From positions 186,001-250,000 of the forward strand of contig SVTJ01000001.1 of NCBI GenBank assembly GCA_015063845.1: a DNA stretch of 64,000 nt, given 5' to 3'. The stretch is from Oscillospiraceae bacterium (lineage in GTDB: Bacteria; Bacillota; Clostridia; Oscillospirales; CAG-272). Positions 50,730 through 60,029 of this stretch are shown one piece after another. The notes beneath the pieces are model-generated. The model saw nothing but the letters and a program-made list of their open reading frames with translations, did not search any database and had not been told where the DNA came from. A program made the translations under genes and the position numbers. Position 1 is the first letter of the stretch. Every line of letters starts with the position of its first letter.

Positions 50730-53700
50730 TCAGTCTTCGATATATCCCTGATATACGAGCTCAGCGTTACCCATGAGGATAAGCTTTTCATCGGTGTACT
50801 TAACAACAAGGTCACCGCCGCGAAGCTTAACGGTAATATCGTCACCCTTCTTGCAGTAGCCGTTCTCGACAGCCGCAACAACAGCCGCGCACGCACCCGT
50901 TCCGCAAGCGAGAGTCTCTCCGTTTCCACGCTCATATACACGCATCTTAAGAGTGTGAGAGTTTACAACTCTTACAAACTCTGTATTGATACGCTCGGGG
51001 AATACGGAAGCATTCTCAAAGAGCGGTCCAACCGTGGGCATATCAATGCCGTCAACGTAGTCGGTAAAAACTACGCAGTGGGGGTTACCCGTAGACACAA
51101 GGGTTACCTTATACTCCTTACCACCAACGGTAAGCGGATAGTTAACTACCTTTTCTTCCTTGATCGTTGTAGGAATATCCTTAACAAGTACGCTCGCTTT
51201 GCCCATTCCGACACTTACTGTCGTGACCTTTCCGTTTCTCGTATAGAGACGGAGGTCCTTAACACCCGCACCCGTTTCAATATCCATCATATCCTTAACG
51301 ATAATTCCGTTATCATAGAGGTACTTACCAACACAGCGTATTGAGTTACCCGCCATCTTACCTTCACTACCGTCTCTGTTGAATATACGCATCTTTGCAT
51401 CGGCAACGTCAGACTTTTCGATAAGAATAAGTCCGTCAGCGCCAACACTGTAATGTCTGTCGCAGAGTGTAAGGCTCAAGGATTCGGGACATGTGATCTT
51501 ACCGTCAAAGTTATCGATAAAGATGTAGTCGTCACCTGTTCCCTGCATCTTGGAGAATTTGATAGTCAACGGCTCTGTTCTCATATTGTTTATATCAACA
51601 AGCTCGGTGTTCTGCTGGTTGTAACGGCTCGCTATGATATCCGCAAGAGCGTTTGCCGTATCAAGAGAGGTCAGACACGCAACAGAATGCTGGAGAGCCT
51701 TTCTATGAAGAGATATATACTCATCAAGAGTGTTGTCAAAGAGCGTACCGGTATAAACGATGTAGCTTATCTTACCAGACTCAATGAGCTTATAAGCGTC
51801 ATCGTTCTCGCCAAGGCTACCAATTGCTTCGGCAACGATACCAAGTCCTTCTATTGCCTTTGCTGTATCCTTGGTTGCATATATCTTCATTCCAAGATCG
51901 TCAAGCTTCTTTGCAAGGGATACGATCTCAAGAAGATCGTGCTCTCCAACGCTTATGAATACTCCAACGTCAGAGCCTGCCGAGGGAGCTTTGAGATTAA
52001 AGCCTGCCGAGGTAAGTCCCTTGAATATAGCCTCGTTTAGATTCTTACCAAGACCAAGCACCTCACCTGTGGACTTCATTTCCGGTCCGAGATAGGAGTT
52101 TGCATCCGTAAGCTTCTGGAACGAGAATACGGGAACCTTAACTGCATAGTAAGGGGGTGTGCGGTAAAGTCCAGTGCCATAGCCGAGAGACTTGAGAGAT
52201 GCACCCACCATTACCTTTGTCGCAAGGTCTACCATGGGAACACCTGTTACCTTACTGATATAAGGTATAGTTCTCGAAGCTCTGGGATTGACCTCAATAA
52301 CATAAAGCTCGTTGCGGTATATAAGGTACTGGATATTTACAAGACCCTTTGTACCGAGCGCAAGCGCAAGGCTCTCGGAGGACTTGATTATTGTATCAAG
52401 TATCTTGTCATTAATGCTGAAAGGAGGATATACTGCGATAGAGTCACCGCTATGAACTCCCGCACGCTCAACGTGCTGCATAACACCGGGAATAAGAACA
52501 TCCTTACCGTCGGAAATAACGTCAACCTCTACTTCTGTACCCATCATATACTTATCAACGAGAACGTTGTTTTCAATTCCGGATGCATGGATACGCTCCA
52601 TATAGGTCTCGACCTCACGTGCGTTGTAGACGATAGACATATTCTGTCCGCCTATAACGTACGAGGGACGAAGAAGAACGGGATATCCGATCTTTTCAGC
52701 CGCTGCAAGCGCCTCTTCCGTGGTCATGATGCTTGTACCAACTGGACGGCGAATGTTGAACTTTTCAAGGAGCGCGTCAAACTTCTCTCTATCCTCAGCT
52801 GTATCGATTCCCTCAGCAGAAGTGCCGAGTATCTTTATACCGTTATCATCAAGGAACTGTGTAAGCTTGATAGCTGTCTGTCCACCGAACGCAACAACAA
52901 CACCGATAGGATTTTCTATCTTGATGATGTTCATAACGTCCTCGGGAGTAAGAGGTTCAAAGTAAAGTCTGTCAGCCGTATCGTAGTCAGTAGAAACAGT
53001 CTCGGGGTTGTTATTAACGATAACAACGTCATATCCAAGCTCCTTAAGAGCCCATACGCAGTGAACTGACGAATAGTCAAATTCAATTCCCTGTCCTATT
53101 CTAATAGGACCTGAGCCGAGAACGAGAATAGTGGGCTTTCCACTCTTTTTAAATCCTTTTGCTTCGCAAACTCCGCCGTAGGTCGAATAGAAGTAGGGTG
53201 TGCGAGCATCGAACTCGGCAGCACACGTATCTACCATCTTATAGGAAGCATCCATTGTGGGCGTTTGCTTAGCACCGCTAAGTCTTGCAAGAGCCTTGTC
53301 GGGATAACCGAGAAGCTTACCCTTTGCATAAAGCTCATCGGTAAGTCCGCCTGCAAGCTCACTTTCGAAGTCTACAAGCTTCTGAAGCTTTGAGAGGAAC
53401 CAAGGATCTATTCTTGTTATTTGATTGATCGTTTCGATAGTAACACCTGACTTGAGAGCCTCGAATACTGTGAATATTCTGCGGTCATCCATCGCCGCAA
53501 GTCTTTCAAGCAAAGGAGCGTCGTTGATGGGCATTGCGTTGAGGGTATCGAGAGATATCTCTGCGCCGCGTACTGCCTTCATAATAGCCATCTCAAAGGA
53601 TGTTCCGATAGACATTACCTCGCCCGTCGCCTTCATCTGAGTGCCAAGCTTACGGCTTGAGCCATAGAACTTATCAAACGGCCATTTGGGGAATTTTACA

Positions 53701-54761
53701 ACAACGTAGTCAAGTGTAGGCTCGAAGCAAGCGCACGTTACACCCGTGATATCATTTTTGATCTCGTCAAGCGTATATCCGAGAGCCACCTTTGTTGTTA
53801 TCTTCGCGATAGGATATCCACTCGCCTTACTTGCAAGAGCAGACGAACGTGATACACGGGGGTTGACCTCAATTACAGCATACTCAAAGCTATTGGGATT
53901 GAGCGCGAACTGACAGTTACATCCGCCGACGATACCGAGCGCGTTTACAATATTAAGAGAAGCCGTACGAAGCATCTGATACTCTTTGTTGGAGAGTGTA
54001 AGCGCGGGAGCAACAACTATCGAGTCACCGGTATGTACACCAACTGGGTCAAAGTTTTCCATGCTACAAACCGCAATTGCGTTACCTGCGGCATCACGCA
54101 TCGTCTCGAACTCTATTTCTTTCCAACCGAATATGTATCTCTCAACAAGGACCTGCGTGATAGGAGAAGCGTCAAGTCCGGTTTGAGCTACGATTCTAAG
54201 CTCTTCTTCGTTATTAGCGACACCGCCGCCTGCTCCGCCCAGCGTAAATGCGGGACGAATAATAACGGGATAGCTTATCTTATTCGCAATGGCAACAGCC
54301 GTTTCAACGTCGTTTGCAATATCCGAGGGGATGCAAGGCTCACCGATAGCTTCCATAGTATCCTTGAAGAGCTGTCTGTCCTCTGCTTTGTCAATAGCAT
54401 TTGCATCAGTTCCGAGAAGTCTTACACCGTGTGACTGGAGAAAACCGTCATGGGAAAGCTGCATAGCGATAGTAAGACCCGTCTGTCCTCCAAGACCTGC
54501 AAGCAAACTGTCGGGCTTTTCTTTTTCAATTATACGCTTTACCGTCTCAGCTGTAAGGGGCTCGAGATATATCTCGTCTGCAAGAGCACTGTCGGTCATT
54601 ATAGTTGCGGGGTTGGAGTTTACGAGAACAACGTTGACACCAGCATCCTTAAGAACTCGGCATGCCTGCGCGCCCGCATAGTCGAACTCTGCCGCCTGAC
54701 CGATAACGATAGGACCTGAGCCAATAACCAAAACCTTTTTTATATTCTTATCAAGTGGCAT
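50730..54761 (-). CDS. carB: Fusion of carbamoyl-phosphate synthase large subunit and diaminopimelate epimerase
   Basis: One open frame of 1343 codons. Residues 1-1059 are a complete CarB: N-terminal ATP-grasp half ('VIGSGPIVIGQAAEFDYAGA', 'IRPAFTLGGAGGGVA'), oligomerisation region, second ATP-grasp half ('VLGSGPIRIGQGIEFDYSSV', 'LRPSYVIGGQNMSIVY'), and C-terminal regulatory domain ('DVGVFISVGEHDLLEI'). Residues 1060-1343 are a complete DapF (LL- to meso-diaminopimelate): 'IKFSKMQGTGDDYIFID', catalytic Cys1143 in NSIRCVGKYL and Cys1286 in ETLACGTGACAA. No stop and no Shine-Dalgarno lie before the Met codon at the junction (51584), so both are made as one chain. GGAGG precedes ATG 54761. Paired with a glutaminase-dead CarA. 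Last gene of the arginine operon. Confidence 0.95.
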   Translation of the reverse strand: MPLDKNIKKVLVIGSGPIVIGQAAEFDYAGAQACRVLKDAGVNVVLVNSNPATIMTDSALADEIYLEPLTAETVKRIIEKEKPDSLLAGLGGQTGLTIAMQLSHDGFLQSHGVRLLGTDANAIDKAEDRQLFKDTMEAIGEPCIPSDIANDVETAVAIANKISYPVIIRPAFTLGGAGGGVANNEEELRIVAQTGLDASPITQVLVERYIFGWKEIEFETMRDAAGNAIAVCSMENFDPVGVHTGDSIVVAPALTLSNKEYQMLRTASLNIVNALGIVGGCNCQFALNPNSFEYAVIEVNPRVSRSSALASKASGYPIAKITTKVALGYTLDEIKNDITGVTCACFEPTLDYVVVKFPKWPFDKFYGSSRKLGTQMKATGEVMSIGTSFEMAIMKAVRGAEISLDTLNAMPINDAPLLERLAAMDDRRIFTVFEALKSGVTIETINQITRIDPWFLSKLQKLVDFESELAGGLTDELYAKGKLLGYPDKALARLSGAKQTPTMDASYKMVDTCAAEFDARTPYFYSTYGGVCEAKGFKKSGKPTILVLGSGPIRIGQGIEFDYSSVHCVWALKELGYDVVIVNNNPETVSTDYDTADRLYFEPLTPEDVMNIIKIENPIGVVVAFGGQTAIKLTQFLDDNGIKILGTSAEGIDTAEDREKFDALLEKFNIRRPVGTSIMTTEEALAAAEKIGYPVLLRPSYVIGGQNMSIVYNAREVETYMERIHASGIENNVLVDKYMMGTEVEVDVISDGKDVLIPGVMQHVERAGVHSGDSIAVYPPFSINDKILDTIIKSSESLALALGTKGLVNIQYLIYRNELYVIEVNPRASRTIPYISKVTGVPMVDLATKVMVGASLKSLGYGTGLYRTPPYYAVKVPVFSFQKLTDANSYLGPEMKSTGEVLGLGKNLNEAIFKGLTSAGFNLKAPSAGSDVGVFISVGEHDLLEIVSLAKKLDDLGMKIYATKDTAKAIEGLGIVAEAIGSLGENDDAYKLIESGKISYIVYTGTLFDNTLDEYISLHRKALQHSVACLTSLDTANALADIIASRYNQQNTELVDINNMRTEPLTIKFSKMQGTGDDYIFIDNFDGKITCPESLSLTLCDRHYSVGADGLILIEKSDVADAKMRIFNRDGSEGKMAGNSIRCVGKYLYDNGIIVKDMMDIETGAGVKDLRLYTRNGKVTTVSVGMGKASVLVKDIPTTIKEEKVVNYPLTVGGKEYKVTLVSTGNPHCVVFTDYVDGIDMPTVGPLFENASVFPERINTEFVRVVNSHTLKMRVYERGNGETLACGTGACAAVVAAVENGYCKKGDDITVKLRGGDLVVKYTDEKLILMGNAELVYQGYIED

Positions 54762-54762
54762 A

Positions 54763-55821
54763 TCAATTACCTCCCATCAGTTCGATAAAGCGGTCGTAAA
54801 GGAACGACGTACTGTGAAGTCCTGCGATAGATTCGGGATAGAACTGTACCGAAAATGCTTTGAAATCGGGATACTCTATTCCTTCGCAGGTATCATCGTT
54901 AGCGTTTATAAAACTTACAACGCCTCGTGTAAGCTTGTCTGCAACAACTGTATAACCGTTGTTTTGAGACGTTATATAAGTGCGGTTAGTACCGACCTTA
55001 TGTGAGGGCTGGTTTCCGCCTCTGTGACCGTATTTAAGCTTTTCTATCTTACCGCCGTTAACGAGAGCCATCATCTGGTGTCCGAGACCAATGCCGAACA
55101 TCGGAACTTTGCCCATAAGCTTTGCGACCTCTGCCAAATAATCAAAATACTCAGACGGATCTCCAGGGCCGCCCGAGAGCATAACTCCGTCGGGCTTATC
55201 GGCAAGAATTTCTTCCGCCTTTGTATTTGCGGGAACGACCTTTACGTTACAGCCTCTCTTGCAAAGCTCTGCAATAAAGCTCTTCTTTACGCCGTAGTCA
55301 ACAACTGTTACGTTGTACTTAGCATCGCCGTCCGCAGCGTAAACCGATACCTTATCACAAGTAACCTTGCTCACTGCATCAACAATCTTGAAATTCTTTA
55401 TATCGTCAAGGTTTTCAGGAACGCTGTAGCAGATCTTTGCATTCATCGTTCCGTTTTCACGGAGATACTTTGTGATCTCTCTTGTATCGATTCCGTAAAT
55501 TCCCGCAACGTCATTATCCTTAAGGAACTTATCAAGGTCATACTCACATCTGAAGTTTGAGGGAGTATCACACCACTCACGAACGATAAGTGCCTTTACC
55601 GAGCAATTGTTTTCAAAATCCTCGGAGATAATGCCGTAGTTACCTACCATCGGGAATGTCTGGACGAGAATCTGTCCGTAATATGCGGGATCTGTAAGCG
55701 CTTCGATATAGCCCACCATAGCAGTGTTAAAAACCAGCTCTCCGCATACCTCTTTATCAGCACCGAAAGAATAGCCCTCGAAGCTGTGTCCGTCTTCAGT
55801 TACCAAATAAACTTTCTTCAT
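54763..55821 (-). CDS. carA: Carbamoyl-phosphate synthase small subunit with inactive glutaminase site
   Basis: The 352-residue small subunit normally hydrolyses glutamine and channels ammonia to CarB. Overall the match is full length: 'LVTEDGHSFEGYSFG', 'TFPMVGNYGI', 'GIYGIDTREITKYLRENG', 'LSGGPGDPSEYFDYL' (about 213-227) and 'KYGHRGGNQPSHK'. The catalytic triad is broken: GIGLGHQ has Gly245 where the nucleophilic Cys of GICLGHQ should be (codon GGT), and QFYPE has Tyr328 in place of the catalytic His; Glu330 remains. 'SQNNGY' replaces the usual 'SQNHGY'. I infer that it is structural and that ammonia is used directly, as in mammalian CPS1. AGAGG precedes ATG 55821. It lies between argF and carB, one base from carB. 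Confidence 0.95.
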   Translation of the reverse strand: MKKVYLVTEDGHSFEGYSFGADKEVCGELVFNTAMVGYIEALTDPAYYGQILVQTFPMVGNYGIISEDFENNCSVKALIVREWCDTPSNFRCEYDLDKFLKDNDVAGIYGIDTREITKYLRENGTMNAKICYSVPENLDDIKNFKIVDAVSKVTCDKVSVYAADGDAKYNVTVVDYGVKKSFIAELCKRGCNVKVVPANTKAEEILADKPDGVMLSGGPGDPSEYFDYLAEVAKLMGKVPMFGIGLGHQMMALVNGGKIEKLKYGHRGGNQPSHKVGTNRTYITSQNNGYTVVADKLTRGVVSFINANDDTCEGIEYPDFKAFSVQFYPESIAGLHSTSFLYDRFIELMGGN

Positions 55822-55830
55822 ATACACCTC

Positions 55831-56733
55831 TTATGCAAGACATTTAACAAGAACTGCCTTTTGTGCGTGCAGGCGGTTCTCTGCTTCGTCGAATATTTCA
55901 TCAGCGTGAGCCTCAAGAACCTCATCGGTTATTTCCTCGCCACGGTGAGCGGGCAAGCAGTGGAGCACCATTGCGTCGTCGTGAGCCACAGCCATAACGT
56001 CGCTGTTGATCTGATATCCCTTGAATATCTTCTTTCTCTCCTCAGCTTCTCCCTCTTGACCCATAGAAGCCCATACGTCAGTGTAAAGAACGTCAGCATC
56101 CTTTGCAGCTTTGAGCACGTCAGTGGTACACTCGAAGGTACCGTTCTCACTTGCCCACTTCATAATATCGGCATCGGGAGTGTAACCGTCAGGACAAGCA
56201 ACAGATACGCTCATACCCATCTTTATACAACCGACTATTATCGAGTTAGTCATATTGTTACCGTCACCGATATAGCACATCTTAAGTCCCTTGAGACCGC
56301 CCTTATGCTCGCGTATCGTCATAAGGTCCGCAAGCACCTGACAGGGGTGACAGTAGTCGGTAAGACCGTTGATTATCGGTATCGTACCGTATTTCGCGAG
56401 TGACTCAACCTCTTCCTGGTCAAAGGTCCTTATCATTATTCCGTCAAGATATCTTGAAAGCACACGTGCGGTATCCTGAACGGGCTCACCGCGTCCTATC
56501 TGAAGGTCTCTTGCACTGAGGAAGAGTGCCGTACCGCCAAGATCGTACATACCGACCTCAAACGAAACTCTCGTTCTCGTAGAGGACTTTTCAAATATCA
56601 TACCAAGAGTTTTACCCTTAAGTATGTGATGTGTAATTCCGTTTTTCTTTTCGTACTTTAGCTGATCAGCGGTATTAAGAATATCAATAATATCCTTTTC
56701 CGTAAGATCCATAAGCTTTAAAAGATGATTCAT
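55831..56733 (-). CDS. argF: Ornithine carbamoyltransferase
   Basis: Makes citrulline from ornithine and carbamoyl phosphate. It has 300 residues. Carbamoyl-phosphate site: 'FEKSSTRTRVSFEVGMYDLGG' in parts (STRTR at about 50-54). Ornithine sites: 'NGLTDYCHPCQVLADLMT' (HPCQ about 130) and 'VLHCLPAHRGEEI' (HCLPAHR about 260), all intact. The start is ATG 56733, ten bases after GGAGG; an ATG at 56742 directly abuts that site. Start and argD stop overlap as ATGA. Downstream are carA and carB-dapF, which supply its carbamoyl phosphate. Confidence 0.97.
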   Translation of the reverse strand: MNHLLKLMDLTEKDIIDILNTADQLKYEKKNGITHHILKGKTLGMIFEKSSTRTRVSFEVGMYDLGGTALFLSARDLQIGRGEPVQDTARVLSRYLDGIMIRTFDQEEVESLAKYGTIPIINGLTDYCHPCQVLADLMTIREHKGGLKGLKMCYIGDGNNMTNSIIVGCIKMGMSVSVACPDGYTPDADIMKWASENGTFECTTDVLKAAKDADVLYTDVWASMGQEGEAEERKKIFKGYQINSDVMAVAHDDAMVLHCLPAHRGEEITDEVLEAHADEIFDEAENRLHAQKAVLVKCLA

Positions 56734-57893
56734 TTTGCGCATGCCTCCTTTAATATCTTTATAGCCTTTTTCAACTGTTCAAAATCTATATTCAATGCAG
56801 GCAAAAGTCTTATCTTTTGCTTTGCCTTGATAACAAGTACTCCGTTGTCCATACATTCGTTTATAATGTCGGATGCCGGACGCTCACATTCGATTCCTAT
56901 CATAAGTCCGAGTCCCGTAACGCTCTTTACACCCTTTGCACCGGTGAGCTCGTCAAAGATGTATTTACTCTTTTTCTTTACATCTGCAAGCAGCTCGTCG
57001 TCTATTCTTGAAAGAATATTCAACGCGCCTGCACAGCATACGGGATTTCCGCCAAAAGTAGAGCCGTGCATTCCCGCCTGCAAAATATCCTTGACCTTAT
57101 CGCCGAGCATTGTCGCACCAATGGGAAGTCCGCCGCCAAGACCCTTAGCAGTACTTACGATATCTGGAGTAATACCGAAGTTCATATATCCGTACAACTC
57201 ACCGGTTCTGCCGTTTCCCGTCTGCACCTCATCTGCTATAAGCAACAGATCGTTTTTGTCAGCAAAGTCTCTGAGCCATGTAAGAAATTCCGGTTTAAGA
57301 GGAAGAACTCCGCCCTCGCCCTGAACGACCTCGAACATTACAGCACAGCATTTATTATCGGCAGCAAGTCTTTCAACGTCCTCAGTGCTGTTAGCCGCAG
57401 CATAAACGAAACCGTCAGTAAGTGGCAAAAAGTCCTTATGAAACACATCCTGACCCGTTGCCGCAAGTGTGGTCAACGTTCTGCCGTGGAAGCTATCTTT
57501 AAGCGTTATTATAGTCGTATGCTCCGCGCTCTTAGTGAGCTCACCGTATTTTCTAGCGACCTTTATAGCGCATTCGTTTGCCTCAGCTCCGGAATTTGAG
57601 AAAAAGACTTTTTTCATACCCGTGCGAGTACACAGCTCCTTTGCAAGTGTTGCGCAAGGCTCGCTGTAATAGAGATTCGACGTGTGCTGAAGCTTTGAGA
57701 GCTGCTCACTGACAGCAGCCACCCAGCTCTCATCGGCAACTCCGAATGAGTTTACGGCAATTCCCGTACCGAGATCAATATATTCCTTTCCGTTTTCATC
57801 ATACACAAGCGAACCCTTTCCCGCGCATATACTCAAAGGAAAGCGCGCATACGTTGATGCAACGTATTCTTTGTCAATTGCTTTGATATCCAT
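56730..57893 (-). CDS. argD: Acetylornithine aminotransferase
   Basis: PLP enzyme, fourth step of arginine synthesis, forming N-acetylornithine from the semialdehyde and glutamate. It has 387 residues. Key blocks are 'LGTGIAVNSFG' (about 42-52), the phosphate site 'FFSNSGAEANECAIKVAR' (about 95-112), 'FHGRTLTTLAATGQ' (about 134-147) and 'LIADEVQTGNGRTGELYGY' (about 215-233; Asp pairs with the PLP nitrogen). 'VSTAKGLGGGLPIGA' (about 241-255) has the PLP lysine. In some bacteria the same enzyme also serves lysine synthesis as succinyl-DAP aminotransferase, of interest given the DapF fusion in this operon. AAGGA precedes ATG 57893. Confidence 0.96.
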   Translation of the reverse strand: MDIKAIDKEYVASTYARFPLSICAGKGSLVYDENGKEYIDLGTGIAVNSFGVADESWVAAVSEQLSKLQHTSNLYYSEPCATLAKELCTRTGMKKVFFSNSGAEANECAIKVARKYGELTKSAEHTTIITLKDSFHGRTLTTLAATGQDVFHKDFLPLTDGFVYAAANSTEDVERLAADNKCCAVMFEVVQGEGGVLPLKPEFLTWLRDFADKNDLLLIADEVQTGNGRTGELYGYMNFGITPDIVSTAKGLGGGLPIGATMLGDKVKDILQAGMHGSTFGGNPVCCAGALNILSRIDDELLADVKKKSKYIFDELTGAKGVKSVTGLGLMIGIECERPASDIINECMDNGVLVIKAKQKIRLLPALNIDFEQLKKAIKILKEACAK

Positions 57894-57904
57894 ATAAATT
57901 ATCC

Positions 57905-58780
57905 TTACTTTTTGGGGTATTTATTACCCGACACAAACATCGTACCAATACCCTCATTAGTCAGAGTCTCCAAAAGTATCGAGTGAGGAACTCTTCCGTC
58001 GATTACAAACACCTTCTTAACTCCGCGTCTTATCGCCTCAATACAGCAGTTGATCTTAGGTATCATTCCACCGCTGATGACCCCGTCTCTTATAAGCTGA
58101 GGCGCATCGCTTACGTATATTTTGGAAATGAGGGTCGAGGGATCGTCTTTATCTCTCAGTATTCCTTCAATATCAGTCATAGATACAAGGCTCTCTGCCT
58201 TAAGCTCTCCCGCAATACGGGCAGCAGCTGTATCGGCATTGATGTTATACGAGTTGCCGTCTTTATCGAAACCAACGCTTGAAATTATCGGGATATATCC
58301 CTTTTCGATAACGTCAAGTATCGGCTGTACGTTCACCTTTGTTATCTCTCCGACATATCCAAGCTTTTCGTCAAGCATCTCGGACTCTATCATATGACCG
58401 TCGATTCCGCAAAGTCCGATAGCCTTTCCGCCCTTATTCTCTATCATATTTACAAGGTTCTTGTTTATCTTGCCCGCAAGTACCATCTGAACTATGTCGA
58501 CAGTCTCCTTGTCGGTAACACGAAGTCCGCCGACAAACTCGCTCTTTTTACCGACCTTGCCGAGCATATCCGTGATCTCAGGACCGCCGCCGTGTACGAG
58601 AACCACCTTGATACCGATAGTAGTAAGCAGAACGATATCGCCCATTACCGCTTCCTTGAGTTCTTCGTTTATCATTGCGTTTCCGCCGTACTTTACGACG
58701 ATTATCTTATTGTAATACTTTTGTATGTAAGGAAGCGCTTCGGTTAAGACCTGCACTCTCTGCATATTATTGATATCCAT
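57905..58780 (-). CDS. argB: Acetylglutamate kinase
   Basis: Second step of arginine synthesis and usually the arginine feedback point. It has 291 residues of the amino-acid kinase fold. 'IIVVKYGGNAMINEELK' (about 26-42) starts the ATP site, 'KVVLVHGGGPEITDMLGKVG' (about 57-76) binds acetylglutamate, 'VGGLRVTDKETVDIVQMVL' (about 83-101) follows, and 'NINADTAAARIAGEL' (about 178-192) is the nucleotide block. The short N terminus (VQVLTEALPYIQKY) has part of the helix that arginine-sensitive hexameric forms use, so feedback by arginine is likely but unproven. ATG 58780 follows GGAGTG by eight bases. Confidence 0.97.
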   Translation of the reverse strand: MDINNMQRVQVLTEALPYIQKYYNKIIVVKYGGNAMINEELKEAVMGDIVLLTTIGIKVVLVHGGGPEITDMLGKVGKKSEFVGGLRVTDKETVDIVQMVLAGKINKNLVNMIENKGGKAIGLCGIDGHMIESEMLDEKLGYVGEITKVNVQPILDVIEKGYIPIISSVGFDKDGNSYNINADTAAARIAGELKAESLVSMTDIEGILRDKDDPSTLISKIYVSDAPQLIRDGVISGGMIPKINCCIEAIRRGVKKVFVIDGRVPHSILLETLTNEGIGTMFVSGNKYPKK

Positions 58781-58796
58781 ATTGCACACTCCAAAA

Positions 58797-60008
58797 TTAT
58801 GTTCTGTAATCTCCGTTGATCTTTACGTAGTCATAAGTAAGGTCACAGCCCCACGCAACCGCATGTCCGTCACCGTCCCCAAGACCGATGATTATCTGTA
58901 TCTCCTGTTCAAGAAGTATCTCCTTAGCCTTATCCTCGGAGAATTCAACACCAGCGCCGTCTTTGCAAACAAGTATCTCACCTTTATCCGACTTAAATGC
59001 AACACTTACTTTAGTAACATCTACGTCAGCGCCACTATATCCAATCGCGCAAAGTACTCTTCCCCAGTTTGCGTCAGCACCGAACATTGCAGCCTTGAAA
59101 AGAGACGAGCAGATAACGCTCTTTGCCACTGTTCTTGCGGTATCGTTATCAAGCGCACCGTCAACGACACACTCGAGCATCTTTGTTGCGCCCTCGCCGT
59201 CAGCAGCTATCGAGCGGCAAAGATATGCTGTTACCGCGTGAAGCGCCTCACAAAACGTATCGTAAGCTTCACCCTCACCTGTTATAGGATCATTTGCTGC
59301 CATACCGTTAGCGATGATGGAAACCATATCGTTTGTTGAGGTATCTCCGTCAACGCTTATCATATTAAAAGAGTCGACAACGTCACGAGAAAGAGCTTTT
59401 TTAAGCATTTCGGAAGAAACACAGCAGTCGGTCGTCAAGAACACAAGCATAGTTGCCATATTGGGATGTATCATTCCACTTCCCTTTGCGATTCCGCCTA
59501 TCTTGCATTCCACACCGTCGATCTCAAATGAGAACGCGATCTCCTTTTTCTTGGTGTCCGTTGTCATTATTCCCTCGCAAGCGAGGTCGCAATTATCGCC
59601 AAGACCGCGTACAAGCTCTGCCATTCCGTCAGCGATAGGAGTAATATCGAGTGGCTGACCGATAACACCCGTAGATGCAACTATTACGTCATCCGCCTTG
59701 ATCCCCATTTCCTTAGCAAGAAGCTCACATGTCATTGTCGCGATCTCAATACCGTTCGCATTACAAGTGTTTGCGTTACCGCTATTACATATCATTGCCT
59801 GAGCAACGCCGTTTTCGATATTGTTCTTGGTAACCGTAAGCGGTGCGCCTTTAACAAGATTTTTTGTATAAACGGCAGCAGCCGAGCCGGGCACTTCACT
59901 GTATATCAGAGCTATATCTCTTTTAGTTTTATTTTTGCGGATACCGCAACGAATTCCGTTAGCGGTAAATCCCTTTGCGGCGCAAACGCCGCCGACTATC
60001 TGTTTCAT
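58797..60008 (-). CDS. argJ: Bifunctional ornithine acetyltransferase/N-acetylglutamate synthase
   Basis: Recycles the acetyl group from N-acetylornithine to glutamate, so the pathway here is the cyclic one and argA and argE are not needed. The 403 residues are of normal length. The self-cleavage site is intact: MIHPNMATML, cutting before Thr186, which becomes the new N-terminal nucleophile. The block 'AMICNSGNANTCNANGIEI' (about 71-89) and 'VASTGVIGQPLDI' (about 110-122) are typical, as is 'FNMISVDGDTSTNDMV' (about 215-230). The C terminus 'DLTYDYVKINGDYRT' matches the strictly conserved end. AGAGG precedes ATG 60008. Confidence 0.97.
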   Translation of the reverse strand: MKQIVGGVCAAKGFTANGIRCGIRKNKTKRDIALIYSEVPGSAAAVYTKNLVKGAPLTVTKNNIENGVAQAMICNSGNANTCNANGIEIATMTCELLAKEMGIKADDVIVASTGVIGQPLDITPIADGMAELVRGLGDNCDLACEGIMTTDTKKKEIAFSFEIDGVECKIGGIAKGSGMIHPNMATMLVFLTTDCCVSSEMLKKALSRDVVDSFNMISVDGDTSTNDMVSIIANGMAANDPITGEGEAYDTFCEALHAVTAYLCRSIAADGEGATKMLECVVDGALDNDTARTVAKSVICSSLFKAAMFGADANWGRVLCAIGYSGADVDVTKVSVAFKSDKGEILVCKDGAGVEFSEDKAKEILLEQEIQIIIGLGDGDGHAVAWGCDLTYDYVKINGDYRT

Positions 60009-60029
60009 ATTAGACCTCTTTTTTGCAAG

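Noticed and set aside
50618..50941. N-terminal extension of the GH106-like gene
   Set aside because: Would overlap the arginine terminator and the dapF coding region in antiphase; AAGGAG and the promoter point to ATG 50617.
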